From: UBA652 sp964598235 | GTDB taxonomy: Bacteria; Pseudomonadota; Gammaproteobacteria; Nitrosococcales; Methylophagaceae | DNA length: 64,000 nucleotides | Direction of reading: 5' to 3' | Assembly: GCA_964598235.1 (NCBI GenBank) | Contig: CAZRAY010000003.1 | Location: 1-64,000, forward strand | Program-made: the position numbers and the translations under genes | Shown: positions 24,185 to 34,064 of the stretch, piece by piece | Numbering within the stretch: the stretch's first letter is position 1 | How the letters are laid out: every line of letters begins with the position of its first letter | The notes under the pieces: generated by a model | What the model saw: the letters and a program-made list of their open reading frames with translations, nothing else | Told to the model about the DNA's origin: nothing | Database searches by the model: none

Positions 24185-26635
24185 ATGCAACAAGAATATA
24201 ATCCTGCTGAAATTGAACTGAATGTCCAACAACTATGGAGAGACAGCCATGTCTTTCGTGCAGTAGAAGACCCAAATAAAGAGAAATACTATTGTTTGGC
24301 GATGTTCCCATATCCAAGCGGGCAGTTGCACATGGGGCATGTGCGTAATTATACGATTGGCGATGTAATTGCACGCTTCCAGCGGATGCAGGGTAAGAAT
24401 GTATTGCAGCCAATGGGGTGGGATGCCTTTGGTTTGCCTGCGGAGAATGCGGCGATTAAGAATAAGGTGCCGCCTGCTGCGTGGACTTATGACAATATCG
24501 ATTATATGCGGGATCAATTACAGCGTTTGGGTTTTGGTTATGATTGGGATCGCGAGCTTGCGACCTGTACGCCAGAGTATTATCGCTGGGAGCAGTGGCT
24601 ATTTACTCGCCTATTTGCAAAAGGCTTGGTTTATAAGAAGACGGCCGCTGTAAATTGGTGTCCGGTTGATAATACGGTGCTGGCGAATGAGCAGGTGATT
24701 GATGGCTGTTGTTGGCGTTGTGATACAGCAGTTGAAAAACGTGAGATTCCGCAATGGTTTATGAAGATCACAGACTATGCGCCAGATCTACTAAAAGACT
24801 TAGATCAATTAGAAGGTTGGCCTGAACAAGTGCGAACCATGCAGGAAAACTGGATTGGTCGCTCTGAAGGCTTGGAAATTCAATTTGATGTGGTGTCGGG
24901 TGAATCTGTTAGCGTGTACACCACGCGGCCAGACACCTTAATGGGTGTGTCTTATTTGGCGGTGGCTGCGGAGCATCCTTTAGCGCTGGCTGCGGCTGAG
25001 AATAATCCAACATTGGCAGCTTTCATTGATGAATGTCGGCAGATGGAAACCTCAGAAGAAGCATTAGAAACAGCGGAGAAGAAAGGGGTGGATACAGGCT
25101 TAACGGCTATTCATCCGGTAACCAGCGATGTCGTGCCTGTTTGGGCCGCTAATTTTGTGTTGATGAATTATGGTACGGGTGCGGTGATGTCTGTGCCAGC
25201 GCATGATCAACGTGATTATGAATTTGCGAAAGCCTATGGCTTGCCAATTAAACAGGTGATTGAACCTGCGGGTTCAGAAGAATGTGACTTGAATGTGGCT
25301 GCCTTTACCGAGAAAGGTAAGCTATTAAATTCGGGTGAGTTTGATGGATTAAGCTCTGCGGATGCCTTTGATACGATTGCGACTTTTGTGGAGAAAAATA
25401 ACAAAGGCCAGCGGCAAGTGAATTATCGCTTGCGCGATTGGGGCGTGTCTCGCCAACGTTATTGGGGTACACCCATCCCGATCATTAACTGCGAAAAATG
25501 TGGTTCAGTGGCGGTGCCTGAAGCGGATTTACCTGTGCGCTTACCTGAAGATGTGATTGTGGATGGTTCGGGTTCGCCGATTAAGTCGATGCCGGAATTT
25601 TATAACGTAGCGTGCCCAACATGCGGCGGTGCGGCAGAGCGGGAAACAGATACTTTCGATACCTTTTTTGAATCCTCTTGGTATTACGCGCGATTTACCT
25701 GTGCGGATAATAATGAGGCGATGCTGGATGAACGCGCAGATTATTGGTTGCCGGTTGATCAGTATGTGGGCGGCATTGAGCATGCGGTATTGCATTTATT
25801 GTATGCGCGTTTTTTCCACAAATTGATGCGTGATGAAGGCTTGGTATCGGGCGATGAGCCTATTAAGAATTTATTAACACAAGGCATGGTGCTGAAAGAG
25901 GGCACTAAGATGTCTAAATCAAAAGGCAATACGGTTGATCCACAAGGCTTGATTGATCAATATGGTGCGGATACCGCACGGCTATTTATTATGTTTGCTG
26001 CCCCACCGGAGCAATCATTAGAGTGGTCGGATAAAGCCGTTGAAGGTGCGAGTCGATTTTTAAAGCGTTTATGGCGTGCGGTATATGAGCATGTGGAATC
26101 TGGGGCGAGGGTTGCTTTAGATAAAAGTGTCTTGTCAGATCCGCAGCAAGATATGCGAAGTAAAACGCAACAAACGTTGCAGAAAATGGGCGATGATATT
26201 GGTCGACGACACACCTTTAACACGGCGATTGCGGCCATTATGGAATTGATGAATACACTGGCTAAATTTGAAGACGAGAGTCCGCAAGGTAAAGCAGTGC
26301 ACCAAGAAGCATTGGAAATTGCTGTGTTGACACTTTCACCCATTACACCGCATATTTGTCATGAATTATGGCAGGCATTAGGGCATGATGAGGCATTAGT
26401 GTCTGCTGCATGGCCGGCGGTTGATGAAAGCGCCTTAGTGCAAGATAATATTGAACTGATGGTGCAAGTGAATGGTAAGCTGCGATCAAAGATTAAAGTG
26501 ACGGCTGATGCAGATAAAGAAACCATTGAAGCATTAGCGATTGCGGATGAAGCAGCGCAGAAGTTTATGGAAGGTAAAACAATACGGAAAGTCATTGTGG
26601 TGCCAGGTAGACTAGTAAATATTGTCGTTGGATAA
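24185..26635 (+). CDS. leuS: leucyl-tRNA synthetase
   Basis: The 816-residue class I synthetase charges tRNA-Leu. The HIGH motif appears as HMGH (49-52), the KMSKS loop near 576, and the CP1 editing domain in between with TTRPDTLMG and NYGTGAVMSVPAHDQRD. A Cys4-type zinc site (CEKCG, CPTCG) is seen around 440-485. Length is normal for bacteria. It heads the leuS-lptE-holA-proA-nadD block. Confidence 0.97.
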   Translation: MQQEYNPAEIELNVQQLWRDSHVFRAVEDPNKEKYYCLAMFPYPSGQLHMGHVRNYTIGDVIARFQRMQGKNVLQPMGWDAFGLPAENAAIKNKVPPAAWTYDNIDYMRDQLQRLGFGYDWDRELATCTPEYYRWEQWLFTRLFAKGLVYKKTAAVNWCPVDNTVLANEQVIDGCCWRCDTAVEKREIPQWFMKITDYAPDLLKDLDQLEGWPEQVRTMQENWIGRSEGLEIQFDVVSGESVSVYTTRPDTLMGVSYLAVAAEHPLALAAAENNPTLAAFIDECRQMETSEEALETAEKKGVDTGLTAIHPVTSDVVPVWAANFVLMNYGTGAVMSVPAHDQRDYEFAKAYGLPIKQVIEPAGSEECDLNVAAFTEKGKLLNSGEFDGLSSADAFDTIATFVEKNNKGQRQVNYRLRDWGVSRQRYWGTPIPIINCEKCGSVAVPEADLPVRLPEDVIVDGSGSPIKSMPEFYNVACPTCGGAAERETDTFDTFFESSWYYARFTCADNNEAMLDERADYWLPVDQYVGGIEHAVLHLLYARFFHKLMRDEGLVSGDEPIKNLLTQGMVLKEGTKMSKSKGNTVDPQGLIDQYGADTARLFIMFAAPPEQSLEWSDKAVEGASRFLKRLWRAVYEHVESGARVALDKSVLSDPQQDMRSKTQQTLQKMGDDIGRRHTFNTAIAAIMELMNTLAKFEDESPQGKAVHQEALEIAVLTLSPITPHICHELWQALGHDEALVSAAWPAVDESALVQDNIELMVQVNGKLRSKIKVTADADKETIEALAIADEAAQKFMEGKTIRKVIVVPGRLVNIVVG

Positions 26636-26654
26636 TGAAATTTAGGAGTAAATG

Positions 26655-27146
26655 ATGCGTCAAACAGGATGGATAATACTAGGATTGGGTTTGATATTTA
26701 CGTCAGGCTGCGGTTTTCATTTGCGGGGTGCAGCAGATCTGCCAGACAGTATAAAAACGCTCTTTATCCAAGGTATTGATTTATACCAAACACGTGGACG
26801 TGCCCTAAAAACAGGCTTAGAAAATAATGGTGTGACCGTGATGTCTCAATATAAGGCAGGACATGCCGTGATGACAGTGACTGAAAATGTTCAAGAACGC
26901 CGTGTATTGTCTGTGGGTGCGGATGCCAAAGTCAGTGAATATGAATTGTATGGTGCGATGCGATTTAGCATTAGTGACGGTCAAGGTAAGGCGCTGCTTT
27001 CGCAACAGTTGGTTGAGTCACAGCGAGACTATCAATTCGATCAGAATCAGGTGTTAAGCGCAGATGAAGAAGAGCGTTTATTGCGTGAACAAATGGATCA
27101 GCAGCTCGTGCAAGCGGTATTGCGTAGGTTGTCGGCGCTTAAATAA
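26655..27146 (+). CDS. lptE: LPS-assembly lipoprotein LptE
   Basis: A lipoprotein signal peptide ends in the lipobox TSGC, with the Cys at about residue 19, followed by GFHLRGAADLP, a typical LptE start. LptE plugs the LptD barrel that inserts lipopolysaccharide in the outer membrane. Two ATG codons stand in tandem (26652, 26655); the second has the better spacing to AGGAG. It lies between leuS and holA as in E. coli (rlpB), so the call is firm despite low sequence conservation in this family. Confidence 0.93.
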   Translation: MRQTGWIILGLGLIFTSGCGFHLRGAADLPDSIKTLFIQGIDLYQTRGRALKTGLENNGVTVMSQYKAGHAVMTVTENVQERRVLSVGADAKVSEYELYGAMRFSISDGQGKALLSQQLVESQRDYQFDQNQVLSADEEERLLREQMDQQLVQAVLRRLSALK

Positions 27147-27149
27147 ACC

Positions 27150-28175
27150 GTGAGAATCAATGCCGATCAATTAGATGGACAGCTACAAGGCGCGTTATTG
27201 CCTGTTTATTTGGTGCATGGTGATGAAGGATTATTAGTCGAAGAAGCAAGTGATCTGATTCGACAAGCTGCACGCATACAAGGTGCGAATGAGCGCCAAG
27301 TGTGGCATGTGGAAGGGCGTTTTAAATGGTCGGAAGTGGAATGGGAAGAGCAATCCATGTCGCTTTTCTCTAGCCGACGATTACTAGAAATCCGACTCCC
27401 CACAGGAAAGCCTGGGAATGAGGGCGGTGAGGCATTGCGTGCTTATGCCAGCAATCCACCACCCGACACGACGTTATTGATCATCAGTGGTAAAATTGAT
27501 AGTCGCTCTCAAAAAGCAAAATGGTTTTCCGAGATAGATAAATTAGGTGCGAACACCCCTATCTGGCCTATTGATACGGCGAAGCTACCACAGTGGCTTA
27601 TGCAGCGGGCGCAAGCACGCGAGTTGAAGATGGATCGCGAGGTGGCCCTGATATTAGCCGAGCGGGTAGAAGGTAATTTATTTGCGGCGGCACAAGAGAT
27701 CGATAAGCTGACATTATTATGTAGCGATGGTCAGGTAGATGAAGCTGCTGTGCTAGAATCCGTGGGTGATAGTGCCCGATTTGAAGCCTTTGGCGTGATT
27801 GATACGGCATTTGCAGGCCAACCGGCAAAATTACCTAGAATGCTGTCAAAATTACGCGGTGAAGGGCTGGATATATTAGCAGTTTTTTCCGGTATCTCAT
27901 GGTCAGTGCATCGCGCGGTTGAAATGGCGATGGCAGTGGCAGCAGGTGCACAGGTGGAACAGGTCTTTTCCCAGCATCGTATTTGGGATGCAAATAAACA
28001 AGTGATGAGGCAAGTATTAAATCGGCACTCAACTGAGCAGTGGCAAGGTTTTTTGCAACAGTTATCGCAGATTGATCGGGCAGCAAAAGGTAATTTGAAA
28101 GCGTGTCCGTGGGAACTTTTACAAAGGCTTTGTTTACAAATTGCAGGTGTGGAGACGTTAGTCTTCAAAGAATAA
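27150..28175 (+). CDS. holA: DNA polymerase III delta subunit
   Basis: The 341-residue protein is HolA, the delta subunit that opens the beta clamp during clamp loading. Typical parts are LLPVYLVHGDEGLLVEEA at the N-terminus, LEIRLPTGKPG, and the LAERVEGNLFAAAQEIDKL block near 165. The start is a GTG three bases after the lptE stop; the following GTGAGAATC frame is consistent. It is in the conserved leuS-lptE-holA order. Confidence 0.94.
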   Translation: MRINADQLDGQLQGALLPVYLVHGDEGLLVEEASDLIRQAARIQGANERQVWHVEGRFKWSEVEWEEQSMSLFSSRRLLEIRLPTGKPGNEGGEALRAYASNPPPDTTLLIISGKIDSRSQKAKWFSEIDKLGANTPIWPIDTAKLPQWLMQRAQARELKMDREVALILAERVEGNLFAAAQEIDKLTLLCSDGQVDEAAVLESVGDSARFEAFGVIDTAFAGQPAKLPRMLSKLRGEGLDILAVFSGISWSVHRAVEMAMAVAAGAQVEQVFSQHRIWDANKQVMRQVLNRHSTEQWQGFLQQLSQIDRAAKGNLKACPWELLQRLCLQIAGVETLVFKE

Positions 28176-28190
28176 TGTAAGGAATTTAAA

Positions 28191-29447
28191 GTGGATATCA
28201 AGCAATACATGCAAACATTGGGTCAACAAGCGCGTGCGGCGAGCAGGGCTTTATCTCGTGCGGGCACCAATACCAAAAACCAAGCCTTGCAGGCGATTGC
28301 AGATGAAATTCGCAGTGCAGCAGCCACGCTGAAGGCTGAGAATGCATTGGATTTAGCCGCAGGCGAGAAAAAAGGCTTAGATGCAGCGTTATTAGATCGG
28401 CTCGCATTAACCGATGATCGCATTGAAGGCATAGCTGAAGGTTTGGAGCAAATTGCCGCTTTACCTGATCCTGTTGGCGAAATTAGCGATATGAATTATC
28501 GGCCTTCTGGCATTCAATTAGGCAAGATGCGGGTGCCATTGGGCGTGATTGGTATTATTTATGAATCGCGACCGAATGTGACGGCAGATGCCGCTGGCTT
28601 GTGCTTGAAATCAGGCAATGCAACGATTTTGCGAGGTGGTAGTGAGGCGATACATTCTAATCAAGCGATTGCAGCGTGTATTCATCGCGGATTAAAATCA
28701 GTGGGCTTACCTGAGGCTGCAGTGCAAGTGGTGGAAACAACGGATCGTGCCGCTGTGGGTGAGCTGATTACCATGTCTGACTATGTGGATGTGATTGTAC
28801 CGCGTGGTGGTAAAGGCCTAATTGAGCGTATTAGCAATGATGCTCGTGTGCCTGTTATCAAGCATTTGGATGGGATCTGCCATGTATATATTGATGCGGA
28901 TGCCGATTTAGTGATGGCTACTAATATTGCATTTAATGCAAAATGTCATCGTTATGGTGTGTGCAATGCGATGGAAACCTTATTGGTGGATGCAAAAGTG
29001 GCCGCTGAAATATTACCGGTATTGGCAACGCGTTATGAAGCGGAAGGCATTGAATTACGAGGCTGCGAGAAAACACGTGCAATTTTATCGAATATCAATG
29101 CAGCGACGGATGAAGATTGGGCAACAGAATATTTGGCGCCTATTTTGTCTATTCGTATCGTTGACGGTGTGGATGCGGCAATGGACCATATTGCTGAATA
29201 TAGCTCGGGCCATACTGAAACCATTGTGACGGAAAATTATGCCCGTTCTCGTCGTTTTCTTGCAGAGGTTGATTCGAGCTCGGTGATGGTGAATGCATCA
29301 ACGCGGTTTGCGGATGGTTTTGAATATGGTTTGGGTGCGGAAATTGGTATTTCTACCGATAAAATCCATGCCCGTGGGCCAGTGGGGCTTGAAGGTTTAA
29401 CCTCGCAAAAATGGATTGTATTGGGAACGGGCCAAATTAGACAATAA
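28191..29447 (+). CDS. proA: gamma-glutamyl phosphate reductase (proline synthesis)
   Basis: ProA (418 residues, normal) reduces glutamyl-5-phosphate to the semialdehyde with NADPH. Visible are GVIGIIYESRPNVTADAA near 117-134, the catalytic Cys in GVCNAMET near 257, and EYGLGAEIGISTDKIHARGP near the C-terminus. The start is GTG with an AAGGA site upstream. proA between holA and nadD is an order also found in pseudomonads. Confidence 0.96.
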   Translation: MDIKQYMQTLGQQARAASRALSRAGTNTKNQALQAIADEIRSAAATLKAENALDLAAGEKKGLDAALLDRLALTDDRIEGIAEGLEQIAALPDPVGEISDMNYRPSGIQLGKMRVPLGVIGIIYESRPNVTADAAGLCLKSGNATILRGGSEAIHSNQAIAACIHRGLKSVGLPEAAVQVVETTDRAAVGELITMSDYVDVIVPRGGKGLIERISNDARVPVIKHLDGICHVYIDADADLVMATNIAFNAKCHRYGVCNAMETLLVDAKVAAEILPVLATRYEAEGIELRGCEKTRAILSNINAATDEDWATEYLAPILSIRIVDGVDAAMDHIAEYSSGHTETIVTENYARSRRFLAEVDSSSVMVNASTRFADGFEYGLGAEIGISTDKIHARGPVGLEGLTSQKWIVLGTGQIRQ

Positions 29448-29450
29448 ATA

Positions 29451-30077
29451 ATGGCATCCGCAATTGGCATTCTAGGGGGCACATTTGACCCCATCCATTT
29501 TGGACATCTCCGGCCAGCATTAGATGTGGCGGAACAGTTCGGTCTGGCAGAAATCCGATTGATTCCTTCTGCGAGACCACCACATCGTGGTCAACCACAA
29601 GCCACGCCCGAGCAGCGTTTAGCCATGCTTGAATTGGCAGTAGCAGGGAATGATACTTTTGTTATTGATGATTGTGAACTGCATCGAACAGGGAAATCTT
29701 ATACGATTGATACCTTAACGAGCTTGCGCCAAGAATATCCTGATAGTGCGCTTTACTTGTTATTAGGCACGGATGCTTTTCATGGCTTACCAACATGGCA
29801 TCGTTGGCAGGAATTGCTCGATTTTGCCCATATTATTGTGATGACACGACCCGGTGAAACGGCACACATGCCGACTGCATTGGCAGACTGGGAGATAAAA
29901 AAACCAAGTGATGTCAATTCCACACAGTTAGTGGGCAATATCTATCGCTGTGATGTGAGCCAATTAGCGATTTCAGCCACTCAAATTCGACGTTTATTGG
30001 CAGAAAATAAAAGCCCACAATTTTTATTGCCGGCAACCGTTTTAGCGTATGCCAAGGAAGAAAGAATTTATCTGTAA
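29451..30077 (+). CDS. nadD: nicotinate-nucleotide adenylyltransferase
   Basis: NadD (208 residues) transfers AMP to nicotinate mononucleotide in NAD synthesis. The GGTFDPIHFGHL motif is near residue 9 and SATQIRRLL near 180; both belong to the nucleotidyltransferase fold. It starts three bases after proA. In most relatives nadD is followed by rsfS; here about 7 kb of other genes intervene. Confidence 0.96.
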   Translation: MASAIGILGGTFDPIHFGHLRPALDVAEQFGLAEIRLIPSARPPHRGQPQATPEQRLAMLELAVAGNDTFVIDDCELHRTGKSYTIDTLTSLRQEYPDSALYLLLGTDAFHGLPTWHRWQELLDFAHIIVMTRPGETAHMPTALADWEIKKPSDVNSTQLVGNIYRCDVSQLAISATQIRRLLAENKSPQFLLPATVLAYAKEERIYL

Positions 30078-30126
30078 TAATTGGGTGAATCACTCGTCTA
30101 GCTTGTTTACATGAAAAGGAATGCTG

Positions 30127-32232
30127 ATGGCTGAGAAAGCGTATCTGAGAACCCCCAGCCTGGCAGGCGATGATATTGAAATAAAACGCCAAGAAATTGC
30201 TAATTATTTTAATGCAACGTTTGACCATTATGAATCCTTATTTAAAACATTAAGAAGTGATGAATCCTATTATCAACAGCCGATCCCGCTGCGCCATCCA
30301 CTGATTTTCTACTATGGGCATACCGCTACTTTTTTCATCAACAAACTGCTGTTATCAGGATTAATCAATGAACGGGTGAATCCGCAATTTGAGTCTATGT
30401 TTGCTATTGGGGTGGATGAGATGGGTTGGGACGATCTTAATCCGATACATTACGAATGGCCAAGTGTTGTTGAGGTGAAAGCGTATCGACAGCAAGTTAA
30501 GCAGCTTATTAATCGATTGATAAGTGATGCGCCTCTGACACTGCCTATTGAATGGAATCATCCTTGGTGGACCATTATGATGGGGATTGAGCATGAGCAG
30601 ATCCATATTGAAACTTCATCGGTATTGATCCGACAACAAGCATTAGATTTGGTGCAAAACTATCCTGAATGGCAACCTTGGAAGAAAACAGGCTCGCCGC
30701 CGCAGAATAATTTGGTCACGATTCCAGCTGGCAAGGTAGATATTGCAAAGTCGGATGATGCCTATTATGGCTGGGATAATGAATATGGATCGCATCAAGC
30801 AGATGTGAGCCAATTTGAAACCAGCCAATTCCTAGTGAGCAATCATGAGTTTCTTGCATTCGTTGAATCGGGTGATTACCAAGCAGATGAATATTGGGAA
30901 GATGAAGGACAGAAATGGCGACAGTTTACAGAATCGACAGCGCCAAATTTTTGGATTAAATCCAGCGTAGGCTGGCAATTACGGTTAATGACTGAAGTGA
31001 TTGAGATGCCTTGGGATTGGCCTGTTGAAACTAATTATCATGAAGCAAAATCTTTTTGTAATTGGAAGGCAAAACAAACGGGCTTAGCGATTCGCTTACC
31101 AACAGAAGATGAATGGAATCGACTCTATGATGTTGTAGGGGGAGCAGCATTAGAAAAGGGTCAACAGGCAGCGGCAAATCTGCATCATGACTATGGCGCT
31201 TCGCCTTGCCCTGTGAATGAATTTGCGCAAGGTGATTGTTATGATGTGGTCGGCAATGTGTGGCAATGGACAGAGACAGCGATTTACCCATTTGAGGGCT
31301 TTAAAGTACACCCCTATTATGATGACTTCACAATGCCTACCTTTGATGGACGACATAATCTATTTAAAGGCGGCTCATGGATTGCCTGTGGCAATGAAAC
31401 TCGGCAAACAGCCCGTTATGCGTTTAGACGGCATTTTTTCCAACATGCAGGTTTTCGTTATGTTGTGGCCGCACCGCTTGAGGAACAAATAATGTCGAAT
31501 TATGAAACCGATAAGATGCTCTCTGAATATGCAGAATTTCATTATGGCGAGCAATATTTTGATGTGCCTAATTTTCCACAAGCACTGGCAACATTAGCTA
31601 TTGAAGCGATGGGGGATAACCCTGCACGCAAAGCATTAGATATCGGTTGTGCGGTTGGGCGTGCGAGTTTTGAATTAGCCAAATATTTTGATGCCGTGAC
31701 TGGGATTGATTTCTCTGCCAGATTAATTACACTGGGTATGCAACTCGCTAATCAGGAATCGATTCGGTATAGGCTGGTGGTAGAAGGTGAGTTGGCAGAT
31801 TATCGGGCGCGAAATTTAGCTGATCTGGGCTTGGCCGATATTGCAGATAAAGTTGAATTCTTACAGGGAGACGCATGTAATCTTAAAGCCCATTTTACGG
31901 GATACGATTTAGTGCTGGCCGCGAATTTAATTGATAGACTCTATGATCCTGCTTTATTTCTCTCGACGATTCATCAGCGACTTAATCAGGGTGGCTTATT
32001 GCTGATAGCCTCGCCCTATACGTGGCTAACAGAACATACCGATAAAGATAAGTGGGTGGGCGGCTTGAAAAAAGATGGTGAAAACGTCACCACTTTGGAA
32101 GGGCTGAAAGCATTATTATCACCCCACTTTGAGTTAGTGAAAGGGCCTGTTTTGGTGCCTTTTGTGATCAGGGAAACAGCTCGAAAATTCCAACATACCT
32201 TATCTGAAACAACGATTTGGCAAAAGAAATAG
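30127..32232 (+). CDS. ovoA: 5-histidylcysteine sulfoxide synthase / 4-mercaptohistidine N-methyltransferase OvoA
   Basis: OvoA is a 701-residue bifunctional enzyme of ovothiol synthesis. It has an N-terminal DinB-like domain with the iron-binding H-x3-H-x-E (H156, H160, E162), then a formylglycine-enzyme/sulfatase-modifying domain (about 195-450, GGSWIACGNETRQTARYAFRR near 415). A SAM methyltransferase follows, starting at about 460 (NYETDKMLSEYAEFHYGE; motif I LDIGCAVGRASFELA near 502). The fused methyltransferase separates it from EgtB. The start at 30127 is chosen because AAAAGGA is six bases upstream; an ATG at 30121 touches that site. An OvoB-like gene follows. Confidence 0.95.
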   Translation: MAEKAYLRTPSLAGDDIEIKRQEIANYFNATFDHYESLFKTLRSDESYYQQPIPLRHPLIFYYGHTATFFINKLLLSGLINERVNPQFESMFAIGVDEMGWDDLNPIHYEWPSVVEVKAYRQQVKQLINRLISDAPLTLPIEWNHPWWTIMMGIEHEQIHIETSSVLIRQQALDLVQNYPEWQPWKKTGSPPQNNLVTIPAGKVDIAKSDDAYYGWDNEYGSHQADVSQFETSQFLVSNHEFLAFVESGDYQADEYWEDEGQKWRQFTESTAPNFWIKSSVGWQLRLMTEVIEMPWDWPVETNYHEAKSFCNWKAKQTGLAIRLPTEDEWNRLYDVVGGAALEKGQQAAANLHHDYGASPCPVNEFAQGDCYDVVGNVWQWTETAIYPFEGFKVHPYYDDFTMPTFDGRHNLFKGGSWIACGNETRQTARYAFRRHFFQHAGFRYVVAAPLEEQIMSNYETDKMLSEYAEFHYGEQYFDVPNFPQALATLAIEAMGDNPARKALDIGCAVGRASFELAKYFDAVTGIDFSARLITLGMQLANQESIRYRLVVEGELADYRARNLADLGLADIADKVEFLQGDACNLKAHFTGYDLVLAANLIDRLYDPALFLSTIHQRLNQGGLLLIASPYTWLTEHTDKDKWVGGLKKDGENVTTLEGLKALLSPHFELVKGPVLVPFVIRETARKFQHTLSETTIWQKK

Positions 32233-32247
32233 GATTGAAGAAATAGT

Positions 32248-33420
32248 ATGGCAACAGACTTTGACCAAATAATAGAACGAGCGGGTTCAGCCAGCCTCAA
32301 ATATGATGCCCGCAAGGCCTATTTTGGAACGGAAGATGTGGTGCCGCTTTGGGTGGCTGATATGGATTTTGCAACGGCGCCGGTTGTATCTAATGCATTG
32401 AACCAACGTGCCGCGCATCCACTTTATGGCTACACGCTCTTTCCCGATAGCTTGTTTACGGCCATGCAGAATTGGTTTGAGCAGCGGCATGATTGGAAAA
32501 TTGATCGAAAATCAATTTTAATGTGTCCGGGTGTGGTGCCGTCGATGCATGCCACGATTGAAGCGCTCTCTAAGCCAGGCGATAAAATTATCGTGCAACC
32601 GCCGATCTATCCACCCTTTTTCTCAGCGGTCACTGAAACAGGGCGTACATTGGTCGAAAACCCGCTTAAATTAGTAGCAGGGGGTTACCAGATAGATTTT
32701 GACCACCTTGAGCAATGTGCTGCTGCATCTGGCGCCAAGCTATTGCTATTATGTTCACCGCATAACCCTGTGGGCAGGGTGTGGCAACGATCAGAATTAG
32801 AAGATCTTTTAGAGATTGCCCGTCGGTATGATATTACGATTATTTCCGATGAAATTCATGCGGACTTAATTTATCCGGATTATCAACATATTCCATTGGC
32901 AACGCTGGCGGACGATGTGGCGATTATTACGGCTGTCTCACCAAGCAAAACCTTTAATATCCCAGGCTTAGGCTTGTCGAGTTTAGTGACGACGAACCGT
33001 ACACATTGGCAAGCGATTAAAAAAGTATTGGATGGCTGGCATGTGAGTGCGAGTAACCCGTTCAGCGTAACGGCGTTTGAGGCGGCGTATCAAGGGGGCG
33101 CAGCATGGTTGGATGAACTCATGGCGTATCTCGATGAAACACGGCGACAGGTAGTAATGTTTGTTGAAGATGCATTACCAGAAATTCAATTAATTCAACC
33201 CGAAGGCACCTACTTATTGTGGCTAGATTGCCGCGAAATGGGGTTGGATGATGCGGCATTAAAGGCCTTTTTTATTCACGAGGCCAAAGTCGGAATGAAT
33301 CCTGGTATGAGTTTTGGCGAGGTGGGAAGTGGTTTTATGCGGATAAATATCGCTGCGCCACGTTCAGTGGTGATGGCAGCTTGTAACGCGATTAAAACAG
33401 CTTTATTAGCAAGGCAATAA
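32248..33420 (+). CDS. ovoB: PLP-dependent C-S lyase, OvoB-type (MalY/PatB family)
   Basis: The 390-residue protein is a fold-type I PLP enzyme of the MalY/PatB cystathionine-lyase group. SPHNPVGRVW and ISDEIHADLIY hold the ring-binding Asn and Asp, and SPSKTFNIPGL holds the Schiff-base Lys, K234. Its position 15 bases after ovoA indicates the OvoB step, cleaving 5-histidylcysteine sulfoxide to 5-thiohistidine, pyruvate and ammonia. A general cysteine-S-conjugate lyase would look the same by sequence, so the specific role rests on context. Confidence 0.85.
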   Translation: MATDFDQIIERAGSASLKYDARKAYFGTEDVVPLWVADMDFATAPVVSNALNQRAAHPLYGYTLFPDSLFTAMQNWFEQRHDWKIDRKSILMCPGVVPSMHATIEALSKPGDKIIVQPPIYPPFFSAVTETGRTLVENPLKLVAGGYQIDFDHLEQCAAASGAKLLLLCSPHNPVGRVWQRSELEDLLEIARRYDITIISDEIHADLIYPDYQHIPLATLADDVAIITAVSPSKTFNIPGLGLSSLVTTNRTHWQAIKKVLDGWHVSASNPFSVTAFEAAYQGGAAWLDELMAYLDETRRQVVMFVEDALPEIQLIQPEGTYLLWLDCREMGLDDAALKAFFIHEAKVGMNPGMSFGEVGSGFMRINIAAPRSVVMAACNAIKTALLARQ

Positions 33421-34064
33421 TGCAAAAATCGAGTTTAAAACAGACGGCGATTAAAATCACACTCGCGATAGCCATATTATGGCTAATCAAGGGTGCTGAG
33501 ATGCTGTTTGATTGGGATTTTAGATCCTATGGCGTGAAGCCGCGAGAATGGGCTGGCTTAGTCGGGATTGCTTTAGCGCCATTGATTCATGGTTCATTTG
33601 AACATCTTTTTGCCAATACTTTACCTGTCTTTGTTTTAGCCACCGCATTATTTTATGAATATCCGAAGTCAGCTAAGCCAGCCTTAGCTATCATTTATAT
33701 TGGGTCGGGGCTTGGCGTGTGGTTATTTGCGCGCGAAGCGACCACCCATTTTGGCGCCAGTGGCTTAACGCATGGCATGATGTTTTTCTTGTTTTTTATT
33801 GGTGTATTTCGACGTGATAAATCCGCGATGGCGATTGCGATGATCGTGTTCTTCCTATATGGCGGCATGCTATTAAGTATTTTGCCGCGAGAGGAACATA
33901 TCTCTTTTGAATATCATTTGTTTGGGGCTTTAATGGGTTTGATTTGCGCCGTGATATATCGCAATCGGGATCCAAAGCCGCCAGTGAAGCAATATAGTTG
34001 GGAAGGTGAGGAAGAAGGCGATAATGAAAGTGCTGATTATGAAGAAGAAGGACTTAATTCTTAG
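33420..34064 (+). CDS. rhomboid-family intramembrane serine protease
   Basis: The 214-residue protein has about six membrane helices. The rhomboid features are intact: HGSFEHLFAN after the first loop, the catalytic Ser in GASG (S114) and the helix-6 His in EYHLFGALMG (H166). The C-terminal tail is acidic and cytoplasmic. Its ATG overlaps the last base of the ovoB-like stop, so it is probably in the ovothiol transcript. The substrate is unknown. Its 3' end overlaps the convergent gene by 11 bases. Confidence 0.87.
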   Translation: MQKSSLKQTAIKITLAIAILWLIKGAEMLFDWDFRSYGVKPREWAGLVGIALAPLIHGSFEHLFANTLPVFVLATALFYEYPKSAKPALAIIYIGSGLGVWLFAREATTHFGASGLTHGMMFFLFFIGVFRRDKSAMAIAMIVFFLYGGMLLSILPREEHISFEYHLFGALMGLICAVIYRNRDPKPPVKQYSWEGEEEGDNESADYEEEGLNS

